A program made the translations under genes and the position numbers. Source: Lactuca virosa (lineage: Eukaryota; Streptophyta; Magnoliopsida; Asterales; Asteraceae). Taken from it: DNA of 64,000 nt. Shown piece after piece: positions 23,600 to 35,420 of this stretch. The DNA lies in NCBI GenBank assembly GCA_928212115.1, contig CAKMRJ010001112.1, forward strand, positions 406,778,373 to 406,842,372. The letters run 5' to 3'. The notes beneath the pieces were generated by a model. That model ran no database searches and had not been told where the DNA came from. It saw only the letters and a list, made by a program, of their open reading frames with translations. Position 1 is the stretch's first letter, and every line of letters starts with the position of its first letter.

Positions 23600-23995
23600 A
23601 CCTAGTGAATGCTACGGCTACACCCGCAGGGTTACAACAGTCTTGCACTATCTGGATGCTAGTGAATGCTACGACTACACCCGCAGACTTACAACACTTT
23701 CTCACACTATCTGGCTGCTAGTGAAGGCTACGGCTACACTCGTAGACTTACAACACTCTAACACCATTTGGCTGCTAGTGAATGGTACGGCTACACCCGC
23801 AGACTTACAACACTCTAACACTATCTAGCTGCTAGTGAATGATACGACTACACTCGCAGACTTACAACACTCTAACACTATCTAGCTGCTAGTGAATGCT
23901 ACGGCTACACCCGCAGACTTACAACACTCTAACACTATCTAGCTGCTAGTGAATGCTACGGCTACACCCGTAGACTTACAACACTTTCCATACTG
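23600..23995. repeat. ~57-bp tandem repeat, 7 copies
   Basis: The unit contains CTAGTGAATGCTACGGCTAC followed by ACCCGCAGACTTACAACACT. Copies start near 23603, 23659, 23718, 23776, 23833, 23889 and 23946. The last four are the most regular. It borders the gypsy fragment to its right, and no function is apparent. Confidence 0.9.
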
Positions 23996-24095
23996 GGTCG
24001 AACACGCGCTTGACCTAACACTCAACTGAACTCATGTCCTGACTGGAATCCCCAACCTGATTCCCTAAGGCCTGTTATCACGTGACCCCGCTGCA

Positions 24096-24590
24096 TCAGT
24101 ACCGCACCCATGCCGTGATCGAAGCGTCACAGTAAACCATGAAATCATCTACACCCTCTGGCAGGGTAAGAATCGGCGCCTCACACAACCGCTGTCTGAG
24201 AGTCTCGAAGGCTGCCTGCTGCTCATGCCCCCAACGAAAGGCCATCAACTTCTTGGTCAGTCGGGTCAAAGAAGCTGCAATCTTGGAGAAGTCCCGAATA
24301 AATCTCCGGTAATAACCCGCTAGACCCAGGAACCTCCGAATCTCAGTTGGAGACCTCAGAATCTCCCACTGCATCACAACCTCTATCTTGGCCGGATCGA
24401 CTAGAATACCCTTCTGGTTGACAAGGTGCCCAAGAAATTGCACCTCGCGCAACCAGAACTCACATTTGAAGAACCTTGCAAAAAGTCTCTCCCTCCTCAA
24501 AGTCTCTAGCACCTCCCTCAGGTGCTTCTCGTGCTGCTCCTCAGTCTTGGAATAAACCAAGATGACGCTGTACTCTCCCAATCCCGCAAT
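24096..24590 (-). pseudogene. G4 pol fragment: end of reverse transcriptase and start of RNase H
   Basis: The frame reads from the last strands of the reverse transcriptase ([14 protein letters not shown]) through [17 protein letters not shown] and [12 protein letters not shown] to the first RNase H motif YCDAS, where it ends. The catalytic double aspartate of the reverse transcriptase is not included, because sequence upstream of 24590 is gag-derived. A deletion has therefore joined gag to the middle of pol. It is closer in sequence to G2 (52600-53030) than to G1. It is inactive. Confidence 0.88.
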
Positions 24591-24729
24591 TTGGGAAATG
24601 ATCTATCGTTATCCGCTAATAATTCTCGATATGCAATAGGCATATGACATCTCTTGAAATATAATTCAAACACAAACAGAGGATAACCTAGAGTTACACT
24701 TACTTAAACCGTTCGAACAAAAGACTCCC

Positions 24730-25636
24730 TTGTGCAGTTTCCCGCAAGTGCTGCACCGAATCTGGTCCTGCTGGCCTTTCAAAAGCTAATCCTAAATCTT
24801 AGGTCTCCTCCCGAGACCCTTCAATATAAGCAACTGATCTGATTCCCTCTTACCAATGTGCGCCAAGTCCATATCCCGTTTTCGAGCTCTAGCAGTCATA
24901 TCATTCAGGGTCTTGCACCCCGAGATACTCATGATCTCCCTGATATCATTCTACAGTATGTTCTGATACCTTACATTCTTCATTTCCTCATCTGCTACAT
25001 ACTGTGATACCATATAAGCTCTTTCCCGAGACTTGGAGTGATCTCTGCCACAGTCTCAGTCGTCTGGTGGAGTTCTAACAACTCTTGCGTCAACTGTTGC
25101 GCCTCAATCGCTTGGGCACACTCTGCCCGTAATCTAGTCTAAAAGTCATCCCATGACATATCATGAACCGCATCATCACTCAACCTTCTACCAACCCCTT
25201 CCCATAAATCACGTGCCCTGTCCTTCAGGAGGCAGGAAGCAAGTCGGTCCTTGTCCCCTTTCGAGACTACGGCTGGTACGAAAATATTGGCGACATCTGC
25301 CAATTACCTGCTACTAGCAATGGGGTCCCTAGCCCCATGATAATCTGGAGCTTATCAAGCTCTGAACTCCCGAATCATCTGCGTACGCATCCCTATCATG
25401 GCTGCTATCTCAGTGCAGAATGCACTTATCCTCTCATCACAAATCTCTAGAATGCCCTCCTTGATCATACTGAAGATCACAGGAGTCTGGTCAATGGTAC
25501 TGCGCGTACCTTCAGATGGAATGAACTCCCTCATCTGACCATCAAGCTGCCCGGCTTCAGAATCCGAGCCTGATCCCTCGCCGGCACCAGAACTACCCTC
25601 TGGTCTATCACGTAGCGTCACTATACTCGAAAACAT
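24730..25636 (-). pseudogene. G4 gag, decayed
   Basis: An ATG at 25634-25636 opens 93 codons with an acidic, serine/glycine-rich N-terminus (residues ~10-40). After a stop near 25355 the gag frame can be followed in pieces, with several stops and shifts, down to a zinc-knuckle remnant (CSTCGKLHKG) near 24745. About 60 residues before it come the typical TARARKRDMDLAHIGKR segment. A leader hairpin lies ~110 bp upstream of the ATG at 25747-25766. Confidence 0.75.
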
Positions 25637-25746
25637 ACCAACACAATCTTCATAATACTCATCATAACTCGATGGATCTCACACACTACAAGTTCCCTGG
25701 GTTCATCTCAGCCTTCCTTGATTCGAGTACGGATCCTCTGCTTTCA

Positions 25747-25766
25747 GTAGTACGGGCCCATACTAC
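25747..25766 (-). promoter_or_regulatory. G4 leader hairpin
   Basis: On the element's sense strand this reads GTAGTATGGGCCCGTACTAC, identical to G2 at 50304-50323. It folds into a near-perfect stem with one U-G pair. It lies between the primer site and the gag start. Confidence 0.6.
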
Positions 25767-26614
25767 CTTCCACATCTATCCGTACTTTCCTCAAGAACTG
25801 CCTCGACTCCACCAAGTCCCTTCTAGTACTACTGCTGATCTCATGATAATCTCATCCTAGGCCTGCCCTAGGGTAACCACCAACCCACTCTCCGCTATCA
25901 GCTGCATAAGAAGTCTGTGGTACCTCCCCCTAACTAGTTCGTGAATACTATTACATATCACTAAGGCTAGATAATTCTTCGAATGAGAGATCCTACCCTA
26001 CAACGGTTGGACTGAAACAAGAGATGCGCAATAGAGCTAGACCTAACCTTCTGCAATTATTTAATCCTCGCAATATGTAACGTAACATATTCACTTACTA
26101 GTAGTAAAAGATAACTAGAACTCCTAAAAGCACACAACAAGCAGCATTCGAGCATCGAGTAAACATAATCAAGCATATCTCTCTCAGGCTATCCCTGACT
26201 AATCTGTACTAGCATGCAGTTCATAAAGCTGAGATACATATAACAGGTACAAACGACATCCTTCCTAGATCCTTAGTCCTAACTAGCATGCAATTCTCAT
26301 AAGCTGATACACATATAATAGGCACATAAGGCATCCTTCCTAGATCCTTAGTCCTAAACTAGCATGCAGTTATCATAAGCTGATAAACATAACATAACAT
26401 AAAATTGTATGGGTAATTTGGGAGTACTTACTTGAGCTCGGCTGATTGCATGCACCACACCTTTTTCTCTTTTCAAAGTTCTTTTCTTTTTCAAAATTCT
26501 ATTCTCATTTCAAAATTCTTTTTATAAAAATGATTTTCTTTTGAAAGTTTTCATACCAAGTCCTTAGTTTGGGTCCAGACACACCCGAGAGTGTGCCCGA
26601 ATCCCTCAAACCAA
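25767..26614 (-). other. G4 untranslated leader
   Basis: About 850 bp between gag and the primer site with no reading frame. It holds about three imperfect copies (26195-26395) of a ~60-bp unit with CTAGCATGCAGTTCATAAGC and ATCCTTCCTAGATCCTTAG. Confidence 0.6.
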
Positions 26615-26627
26615 GGCTCTGATACCA
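26615..26627 (-). other. G4 primer binding site
   Basis: GGCTCTGATACCA on the plus strand, i.e. TGGTATCAGAGCC on the element strand, next to the LTR end at 26631. Confidence 0.85.
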
Positions 26628-26942
26628 ACGTGAAACATCCCAAAAATACAGTCTAAAAATTTCGTTTTAAATCATTAATAAAACCATAATTATCTTTCAA
26701 CATATAAAAATCATAAGTCGTGTATCTCAAGAATATCATAACATCTGTCAAATATATCAGAGTATAAACATCCCAGGCTGAACAAATGGTGTGTGCACTG
26801 CAATCATCCCGACCTCCTCTTTTGAAAACTGAAGTACCTGAAACCAAAACTGAAAACTATAAGCACGAAGCTTAGTGAGTCTCCCCAAACTACTACATAC
26901 CATACACATAATCACATAACTTGGGCCTAGCCCACTGCATCG

Positions 26943-26971
26943 CCCCCCCCCCCCCCCCCCCCCCCCCCCCC
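26943..26971. repeat. Poly-C run, 29 bases
   Basis: An uninterrupted C homopolymer inside the G4 LTR, next to CGACATCGGACCG repeats. Its exact length is liable to sequencing error. Confidence 0.9.
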
Positions 26972-27616
26972 GACATCGGACCGTAATCCGGTACACATAT
27001 AAACACATCAGCAATGCATATAACATAATCACATAACATAAACATAACTTTGGGACCCCGCCCAGCTGCATCGGGATGAAACCGGCATCGGGCCCCGCCC
27101 GACATCCGACCGCATCGGCAATCGGACCTTGTCCGGCATCGGGCTTGCCCCGACATACATACAACACATCATAAACAAATAACATAAGCATATAATTTTC
27201 ATCGGGCTTGCCCCGGGATACAACATATCATATAACATATAAGCTAACATGCATCGGGCTTACCTCGACATCGGACCGAAGCCCGGAACACATAACACAT
27301 AAAATGCATGAATCACAAAGACATGAAGCATACATATACTCTTCTCGGGACCGCCTCGACATCGGACCGTAGTCCGAAACTACTAACATCTAAACAGGCC
27401 GACATTGTGGCCTTAGACTCGTTCCTACTGGAAGAGAACCCACCTCACACTGCTGAAGTCCCGCCGACAAAACCCTAGATGTTGGATGATAGATTCCCGA
27501 ATCTGTCAACATCAAAATAAGACCCAATTAATAATTGGGTCCCCAACACATATCCATAAGTCCATGCTTGGGGTAAAAGACTACATTACCCCTAACTTAG
27601 CATTACTCAAGCTCAA

Positions 27617-28190
27617 GGCCCAATCCAAAGGCCCAAAAGTCCAATAATGAACCAAGGCCCAACTATGGCCCAATTTTCCAAATTGGGACCAAACCTCTAC
27701 ATGGTTTTGCCTTAGGGCCCAACTATTTAGTCCAGTCCAAACAATTGGCATTTCTAATGGCCCAATATCTCAAAATCATAAAAGCCCATTTATGGCCCAA
27801 TTTTCCAAATTGGGCCCAAACCCTCATATGGGCCTTACCCTAAAGCCCATCTAAATATTCTAGTCCATATGATCATTCTTGGATGGCCCATTATTGGCCC
27901 AATTACTAAAACCCAATAGAAAGGCCCAACTCAAGGCCCAAGTGAAATTAGGGTTTTCACATAAAATGACGATTAGGGTTAAGTGTTTCTCACTTAACCC
28001 ATTAAGGACTTAATCCATTAAGTCCATCACTCTACTAGATAAATCATATGGTGTGATTGGGTGTAATTCACAATTCCATTCCAATGGCCCAAATGTGGGT
28101 CCCAATAAGTCCAAGGCCCATAAATCCAATATTAGGGTTTTCTAAACCATAATTAGGGTTTCCCACCCAATCATAGCCAAATAGGCCCAA
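27617..28190. promoter_or_regulatory. GGCCCA-rich block in the G4 LTR
   Basis: I count about 16 GGCCCA/TGGGCC hexamers in under 600 bp. These match plant site II-type elements, known targets of TCP factors in host promoters. Binding here is inference. Confidence 0.45.
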
Positions 28191-29422
28191 AACTAAATCT
28201 TCAAGCCCATTAGGGTTTCACTAGTCGGGCACCACCCACTACCACCTCGGGTAATGGTGGTCAACGGTGGCTCACGGCGGCGGCCACCACCTTACGGTGG
28301 TGGTTTTGAGTTTCTTTCCATTATTCTTTTTTGCTAATTACAATTACAGTGCTTTAATCCAAAAATAAACACACACACTAACTAACATAAACACACACAC
28401 AACCACCCTAGTGGTGGTGGGTTTTCCGGCCGTATACTTTGCAAACAACTTCAAAAACACACTCATGCAAGGATTCACTCACACAACCACCACCTAACGG
28501 TGGCAGAAAGTGGTTTCAGGGCAACAACCACCATGGTCGGCGGCCATGGTGGGTTTTCTCTCGATCTCCGGCTAAGATGTCACGCACACACAACAAACGT
28601 AACCAGCAACAGCTTCGCATGCTAATTTGAACAAACCCCTTTCCTTCGATTGAGCCCTCCACGAAACGCCGACGACCACCAAAAACTCGACAGGAGGCTA
28701 CCGTGAGGAAAGGACGGCAGTGTCGGGAGCCAGCAGCCGCAATCGGGGAAGAAACGGGAGGAGGAAAATGATGACGGAGGGCGATGGACGTTTCGGAAGA
28801 AGGAAAAACGCAACAGCAGCCTCGGTCCCGGCAGTTCTCCGGTGCTCACAACGTCTCCGACAGAACAATGCCTCACCGTCGGTCTTCATCTTCAGCCACA
28901 ACAGAAACGACGGTAGCGGCACTTGGCTCGGTGGCTTGCGACCTCAACACGGTGGTGGCAACGCTGGAAATAAAAGAAAGGGATGTGAGGATGGCGGCTG
29001 GAAGATGGGAGGCATAAGGGTGGTGCGGCTGATCTCTATCACGGTTAGGGTTTCGGGGGGTGGTGACTATATATACCCGGTTCCTTCAAAACATATTTCC
29101 ATAATAACAACTATGGTCCCTCCCTTCTAAAATCATTTCTAATTAAGCCCAAAACTTACACTTTAGCCCCTGACCCCATAAAATCTTTTCAACTTTTAGT
29201 CCAATATTTACCATTCAGCCCCCAACCTCCAAAATCTTTACAAACCAATCCGGAAATTACATTTTAACCCTAAAACTCTCAATTATAACTTTTAACCCTC
29301 AACTTATAAATTATGCCAGTTAACTCCTCGAAATCAACACCCTGCTATACAGTTTTTGATTTTAGGGCTACTATACATTCATTAATTTATTAATTAATTT
29401 ATTTAATAAACGGGGTGTTACA

Positions 29423-30483
29423 CATGCCTTTTTGAACCATGGTTTACTCTATTTTTTTAGTCTTTAGGATATTATATTTTTAAAACTCTATTATTAAAAA
29501 TTATTGTATTTCGATTATATTGCTATTCTCGGATAAAAAATTAGACAAAATTTCACAAATGGTCCTAATGCTTTTCAGTTTTTCCATAAAATAGTCCTTA
29601 TGCAACCTTTTTTTTGCATGGATGATCTTTACGGAGAAAACCTTGCACACAAATAGTCATTATGACTAACTTTGTTAACATGTTCTGTTAATTGTTTGTG
29701 AAATGACGAAAATACCCTTTATTTTTTGCACACAAATGGTCCTTATGACTCATTCATTCTTTCTTTCTTTCTTTCTTTCTTTCTCTCTTTCTCTCTCTCT
29801 CTCTCTCTGAAAAAAGAAACACACACCCACACCCAATTCCACCACCTCTTTCTCCATCCTTCTTAAGATTGGGACCCCTCGTATAATTATTGGATAAAGG
29901 TGTCTAAACTCATAATTAAATTGGTATATACTTATAATGAAAAACAAAGTCATTTTTGGGTTGCCATCAAAACCAGAAATATCTAGAATTGATATTACGA
30001 GAGAGAAGAAATGATTTGTTAATATATTACATGATTAATATATTAATTAGAAATAGATAACCGATTTGTTAATTTATTATGTGATTAATAAATTAATATG
30101 AGATCAGTGATAAAATAATTGATTTGTTAATTTATGTGTTTAATAAATTAATATGAAATCAATAAAATTTTATTTAGAATTAATCATATATAATTGGAAT
30201 TAATTTCTGGATTAATTAGAATTAATTAAAGGTCTAAGGGTTGACTTGTAATTGTTCATAATTGAGCAATGAAGGAAAATTCTAGAACCCATATAGGTGT
30301 GGACGATTTTTGCAAAGGTTCTGGAAGGTTTCTGGAAGATTTTTGATTATGATCTAGGGTTCTAGTAGTTCATTGTATGCTGCTACTAATTATAAAGACA
30401 TAGATCATTAGGTTACATTTATTCTTAAGTGTTAAGAGAATTTCCGCAAGTACATTGAAGTTATAATTTTAAAAGTTCAAAAG
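29423..30483. repeat. AT-rich retroelement-derived DNA with a (CTTT)n/(CT)n microsatellite
   Basis: No gene. 29757-29808 is a CTTT repeat running into CT. From ~30000 several TTAATATATTA-like blocks repeat loosely. The segment ends at a copia-like primer site (30484), so its right part is probably a decayed copia LTR whose left end I could not place. Confidence 0.5.
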
Positions 30484-30496
30484 TGGTATCAGAGCC
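30484..30496 (+). other. Copia-type primer binding site
   Basis: TGGTATCAGAGCC following the AT-rich LTR-like region. The leader behind it (to ~31000) has no reading frame. Confidence 0.65.
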
Positions 30497-31003
30497 ATGT
30501 CTTACAATTATATGTGCATAATTGATGAACCAGAAAATTGTTAAAATCGTAAATCGTATTGATGCCACAACGTGGGCAGTCCTCTGCCATGTCGTGGGAT
30601 CTGGCTGATCATATAAAATCAAAAAATATACTGCCTTATTCAAATGATAGGATAATTACTAGTATTTAATCTTACATTAAGTGTATAAAATCTGAATTTA
30701 ATAACTAGGTAATTTCAAATCCTAAAATTTAAATAAAAGGAATATTATAAAAGGTAATTATCCAAATATAAGATAACTGAATGAAATTATCCTTAATAGA
30801 TTTTAATATTTAATTTAATTAATGTTAATCAAAAGATAAATTTTAAATCCATAATTGATTTAAATAATTTAATTAATAGTTTATTTAAAAGATAAAGGTA
30901 AATCATAAAATTGTTTTAAAAGATTAATTAATTAATAGTCAATTCACAATTAAATTTAAACCTTGAAATTTTAAAATGTTTAAAATACACCTTATACATA
31001 CAT

Positions 31004-31085
<82 letters not shown>

Positions 31086-31360
31086 AGAGCTTTAGTATTA
31101 TATGTAGAACTAAAAGTCAGTGGAATCAATATTAGGCCTCATTCACGAAGTCACACTGTAAGAGAGGTATAAGGAAACAACATATAAATGAGTGTCATTT
31201 TCACCCACCGTTTCTTTGTGTGGTAGAGGGTTGTTTGCCGAACAAGTTTGATAGGACATAAAATATTAAAAGTATAACTAATAAAGTAGTAGAAAACTCT
31301 ACGAAAATCCCACTCTAGTTACTCTAGGAAAATGTGAAATTGTATTCTCAAAATATTCAC
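30497..31360. repeat. AT-rich leader remnant and (TA)n(CA)n microsatellite
   Basis: No gene. 31003-31082 is a TA run continuing into CA. The rest is AT-rich sequence of unclear origin before a second primer-site-like motif (TGGTATCAGGGCC, ~31363). Confidence 0.6.
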
Positions 31361-31441
31361 ATGGTATCAGGGCCAGGTTACATCGACTCACGGTTTCCTG
31401 ACTATGTGTGTTGTCTTAAAAAGGATTTATACTGACTTAAG

Positions 31442-32532
31442 CATTTACTCGGTTCAACGACTACCTTACACGACTTGGTTTTCACTACAGTCAAGTAGAT
31501 ACTTCCCTGTTTGTGTACTACCATGGTACTACTCTTATATCTTTGTTACTCTATGTTGACGGGATTATTGTCACCGGTAATGACTCTACATTCCTACATA
31601 ATTTCATTAAACAAACGGATAAGGAGTTCTCCTTTAAAGACTTAGGGCGCATGAGTTATTTTTTAGGTTTTGAAGTAATACACACCAACAACGGTTTATT
31701 CCTTGGATAAGCTAAATATGCCAGGAACATTCTTGATCGTGCTCAAATGCTTACATCTAAACCTGTTGCCACCCCATGGGCAGTCGGTGCTCAACTTCAC
31801 AGTGCCCAAGGTCGGCCATTTCGTGATCCTACTCTCTATCGGTAACTCGTTGGAGCATTACAATACCTCATTATTACTCGACCCAACCTTTCTTTTTACA
31901 GTGAACTCTGTTAGTCAATTTCTCCAAGCACCTACTGATGCCCACTTCTTGGCTGTTAAATGCATTCTTTGATATGTTAGGGGTACGATCCATTGTGGCC
32001 TTAACTTTTCTCGCTCCGCTGACTCCCCAACAGTTTAAGGCTACTCTAATGTTGATTGGGCTCGTTGCCTAGAGACTTGGCGCTCCACATATGGTTATGC
32101 GATCTTTATAGGAAACAACATCAGTTCTGGGAGTGCGAAGAAACAACCCACCGTCTCTAGTTCAAGCTACGAATCTGAATATCGGGCTCTTGCAAATACT
32201 GCCTCTAAGCAAACTTGGGTTGTTCATCTTTTACGAGATTTACACGTTAAGTTACCTATTTCTCCTTTGTTGCTTCGTGACAACAAAAACACCATTTTTC
32301 TGTCCCAAAATCTGGTGGCTCACAAACGTGCAAAACACATTGACATCGACTACCATTTTGTGCGTGAACAAATTGCTTCTGGAAAACTCAAGGTCCAGTT
32401 TGTTCCCTCTCACCTACAGCTTGCCGGCATCTTCACCAAAGGCCTTTCTCGTCCATTGTTCCTATTCTTTCGATTCAAGCTCCGAGTTGGTCAAAACCCA
32501 ACGTTTCGCATGAGGGGGGATGTTAGCCCATA
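31442..32532 (+). pseudogene. Copia pol fragment: reverse transcriptase and RNase H
   Basis: The reverse transcriptase is readable from GFHYSQVDTSLF (~31480) through LLYVDGIIVTGND, where the catalytic YVDD is YVDG, and on to FLGFEVIH and AKYARNILDRAQM. A TAA at 31708-31710 and later frameshifts break it. RNase H follows from ~32080 (SSSYESEYRALA, ~32158) to HIDIDYHFVREQI and ends near MRGDV. Only ~80 bp separate the primer-site motif at 31363 from the reverse transcriptase, so gag, protease and integrase have been deleted. The order and motifs are those of Ty1/copia. It is inactive. Confidence 0.88.
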
Positions 32533-32668
32533 ATTAACCTGTTATCTTGTACTCTGTTTTGTATATTTATTTTCTAGGGTTTAGGCTCATGTACATAATA
32601 TGTTGTAATCCCTCTTCTATATATTGTCAATGATATTTTGTCACCAATGAAGGGTGATATTTTCAACA
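32521..32668 (+). mobile_element. Short copia 3' LTR
   Basis: A purine tract (TGAGGGGGGA) ends at 32520, then TGTTAGCCCATAA starts the LTR. A plausible end TTTTCAACA lies at 32668, giving ~148 bp. The 5' counterpart is not clearly recognisable, so the right boundary is tentative. Confidence 0.55.
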
Positions 32669-32983
32669 TATTTACAGTTAATGATAGATATAACGGTTGA
32701 CCTAACAATTAAATCATCTTTAGTGTGGTAGAGTATATCGCTTTGTGGCTTGTTAGATCACTTCACAAAGAAAAGAAAAATTCTAATTGACACTTGTGCA
32801 ATTATTTGGTGTATTTGAAAGAAGATAAACTGTTTAATAAAGGTACTTCATATGTGGACAAACATAGGGACAAATTTAGGAAGCTGGGCTAGTCGACGTT
32901 GGTGCATGTTGCATTCCTTTCAATATTTTATAATTTTCTGTCATTTTTGCAGCCTAGGATGTGTTATTAAAATCCGCTGGTTA

Positions 32984-33015
<32 letters not shown>

Positions 33016-33317
33016 TAAAAACATAATCACTCAACTCATTTGAGTCGATTCGGGACAATTCAACATGACTTGATTTAAATTCCCTACGGTCAAACAATTA
33101 TTATTCAAATACTTGACTTGGCTTCTTGCATGTACGACAGGAGAAATTTAATAAGGAGGGTCATAAGTTGGCCCCTACGTTGAAACATTATTAAAGGACA
33201 CAATATTCTAAGCTAGTACACATAAAATTGTATTGCTTAGTAGTTACCATATCATAACTACTTAACTAGGTAGCTAAAACGCTTAACACGCTGCCGTTAG
33301 TACTCAATCTTGTGATG
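32669..33317. other. Intergenic, downstream of the HIPP gene
   Basis: AT-rich, no gene seen. A short AAATA/AAAT repeat lies at ~32985-33020. It should contain the HIPP 3' end, but I could not place a polyadenylation signal. Confidence 0.5.
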
Positions 33318-35420
33318 TTACATTACAGAACAGGCATGGGGGTTCTCATCACTGAACATTTGCGGTGCGTGAGAATACTCCATGTAATACTTTGGTGGCC
33401 AATATTCACTCCTTTTGGTTTCTGTATTCGTATCGGCCTCTTCATTCTTTACTTCTGCGGTTTCCTCCTTCTTCTCCTCCTCCTTTTTCTCCTCTTCTTT
33501 CTTCTCCTCTTCCTTCTTTTCTTCAGCCTTTACTACTATGGAAGCTTGCTTTCGGGTTCTTTTGTATACATCGTTCACCAACTTGTCTGGCTTAATCACA
33601 CCGGTGACCACCACTTGTTCCTTTGCTAATTCTGTTTTCACGGATTCAACACCTACGTACATAAAAAATTACAGCATTCATTTAGTTACAACAAATCTTA
33701 ACCTTCAGAGAAACAACTATATTATTGGATAAAAAATGCTTATATTACCAGGGATCTTCCGAATCCGTTTTTGTAAACCTTGTGCACAAGCGTCACAATG
33801 CATTGACATTTTTAGAACCACCGTTATGACCGGAGGAGGCTGCCAAAAGATAAAACCTCTAATTAGTTAAATTGATCAAAATCTGGAGTGGTTTTTAAAC
33901 ATAATGAAGTTAAAACTTAAAAGTACTTGACTGATCAGGGTGAGCACATTGTGGGGTCGGGTCACTGATGGATCAATGAACCCACCCAAGATAGATTCAC
34001 ATGGAAAATGTGGATAGTCCAAGAAGCATGCGTCCAAAGATATGGGTGCAAGTTGGTATCAAACACATGAATAAAAGAAAATGTCAGCTGGTCCAGGCGT
34101 CCAGCATTGTACATGACAATCAAAGGTTTAGTATATCATCTTGTAGATGACAGTTTTCCCTGTTGTCTTTTTGAGTGATATGTACAACTCACATACCATG
34201 CACAATGCATCAGGTTCAAGGGCTTCATGCATCAAATGGACAGACCACGACAATAAATGATGATGGTAATCAAGTTTTTCAAAAATAATATTAGGGTTCT
34301 TACCCATCCCACATGAAAAGGACACAGGACCTTAAATTCTCAACTTTAACAGCAAGGACACCAAGTACATCAAAACTCAAATCATTTCCAAGAGATGTCA
34401 AATGAAAATCAAGGCTTTTTTATCTGCTTTTGTTTTGTTTGGAGAAGACGGAGTCAAGTTAACTAGGTTGTGGAGTATATATGGAGGAGCCGAAATAATG
34501 GAATTTGATTTTCACAGATCATTTTACATCGGTAAGTGTGACACAGTGAGTTGTGGGTGTCATCCTTTTGACGCTTCATTCTATTAATACTGTTTCGTCA
34601 CTTTGTTTCTGTAGCTTTCATGTCACCACAAACGTAGTGCCACTGTGCCAGAGATCACAAGTTGCACTGTAACCATCCCAGTATAATTTAAATTTAATGG
34701 ATACTATTTGGTCCCACCTTGACAAGTAATTGTGCGTTATTTCTTTAAATGATTGATTGTATATCATAATAAACATCCCTTAAAAGCTATGCAATACTAA
34801 CCTCGTCTTTCTTCTCATCCTTCGGAGGTTCAGGTTCTTGTTTCTTTTCAGGCTCAGCCTCCGGCGGTTTGGGTAATGGAGATATGATCTCAACTTTCCG
34901 ACCGCTTTTCTTTTGAATCCTTTCGCTAACTTTAATAGGGTCTAATTCCTTTCCTTTCACCACAACTTTACTGGCTTTGCAATCCGTGGTTACTTCTTCG
35001 ACACCTGTTTATATAAACAAAAACTGTTCAAAGACATCATTTTGAATTATGACAGCAAATTAACTGTTGATATTCGTACTTATGTAACGTATAAAGTTGG
35101 ATATAGAGTATGAAGTTGTTAAAGATAGAAAAAGGACCTTGGAATCCTTTCAAGGATCTTGCAACTTTTCTAGCACAAGCCCCACAATGCATATCAACCC
35201 TCAACACAACTTCTTGAGGAACCTCTTCTTCTTTCTTCTTCTCCTCTTTTTCTTCTTCTTTCTTCTCTTCTTGTTTCTTCTCCTTCAAAAGTTAATACAC
35301 AAAGATGTCTCGTTAATATCAGCATGTAGTTGTTCAAGTCATTGTTATATACATGAATGAATTGAAGAAACGGGAGAGTATGCATAGTGAGATAAAAATG
35401 ACACTTACTTCTTCACCCAT
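33318..35420 (-). CDS. Heavy-metal-associated isoprenylated plant protein (HIPP), two HMA domains, five exons
   Basis: Inferred coding exons on the minus strand: 35409-35420, 35138-35282, 34802-35004, 33749-33839 and 33318-33652, totalling 786 nt or 261 residues. After MGEE comes a lysine/glutamate-rich stretch (residues ~5-24). HMA domain 1 has the metal-binding MHCGAC (C37, C40). A K/P/E linker leads to HMA domain 2 with MHCDAC (C135, C138). A second KEEE-rich stretch is followed by an aromatic tail and CSVM, a CaaX box for prenylation. HIPPs bind metals through CxxC and attach to membranes by the lipid. Two-domain members resemble the Arabidopsis HIPP5/6/7 group. All introns are GT-AG; the exon 2 donor is weak (GTCCTT). 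Both HMA domains are split at the same place and phase (G|GV), pointing to origin by domain duplication. No break is visible, so it is probably functional. The start is set by the ATG before an ideal GTAAGT donor. Confidence 0.9.
33840..34801 (-). other. HIPP intron 3 (962 bp)
   Basis: It is bounded by GTTAGT at exon 3 and GGCAG before exon 4. No embedded gene or recognisable element. Confidence 0.75.

Larger units (their letters stand above)
26631..29422 (-). mobile_element. G4 5' LTR, minus strand, 2792 bp
   Basis: The plus-strand ends are TGAAACATCCC and GGGGTGTTACA, so on the element strand it starts TGTAACACCCCG and ends GGGATGTTTCA. Inside, from right to left, are a region with several open frames that I regard as chance (28400-29130), a GGCCCA-rich block (27617-28190), and repeats of a CATCGGACC/CATCGGGC type around a 29-base C run (26943-26971). 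The matching 3' LTR is absent, so the element is truncated on its far side. Confidence 0.8.

Noticed and set aside
23600..23995. CRISPR-like regular repeats
   Set aside because: Contiguous tandem units without unique spacers in a plant nuclear genome.
28439..29130. Overlapping frames of 60-136 codons on both strands
   Set aside because: They lie inside the G4 LTR in a GC-richer patch, overlap on both strands and resemble no protein.
31003..31082. Second element of the (TA)n-flanked type at the 31-kb microsatellite
   Set aside because: No GAGAACATTTTT-type terminus lies next to this TA/CA run.
33365..33732. Plus-strand frames over the HIPP last exon
   Set aside because: Shadows of the KEEE-rich coding sequence on the minus strand.
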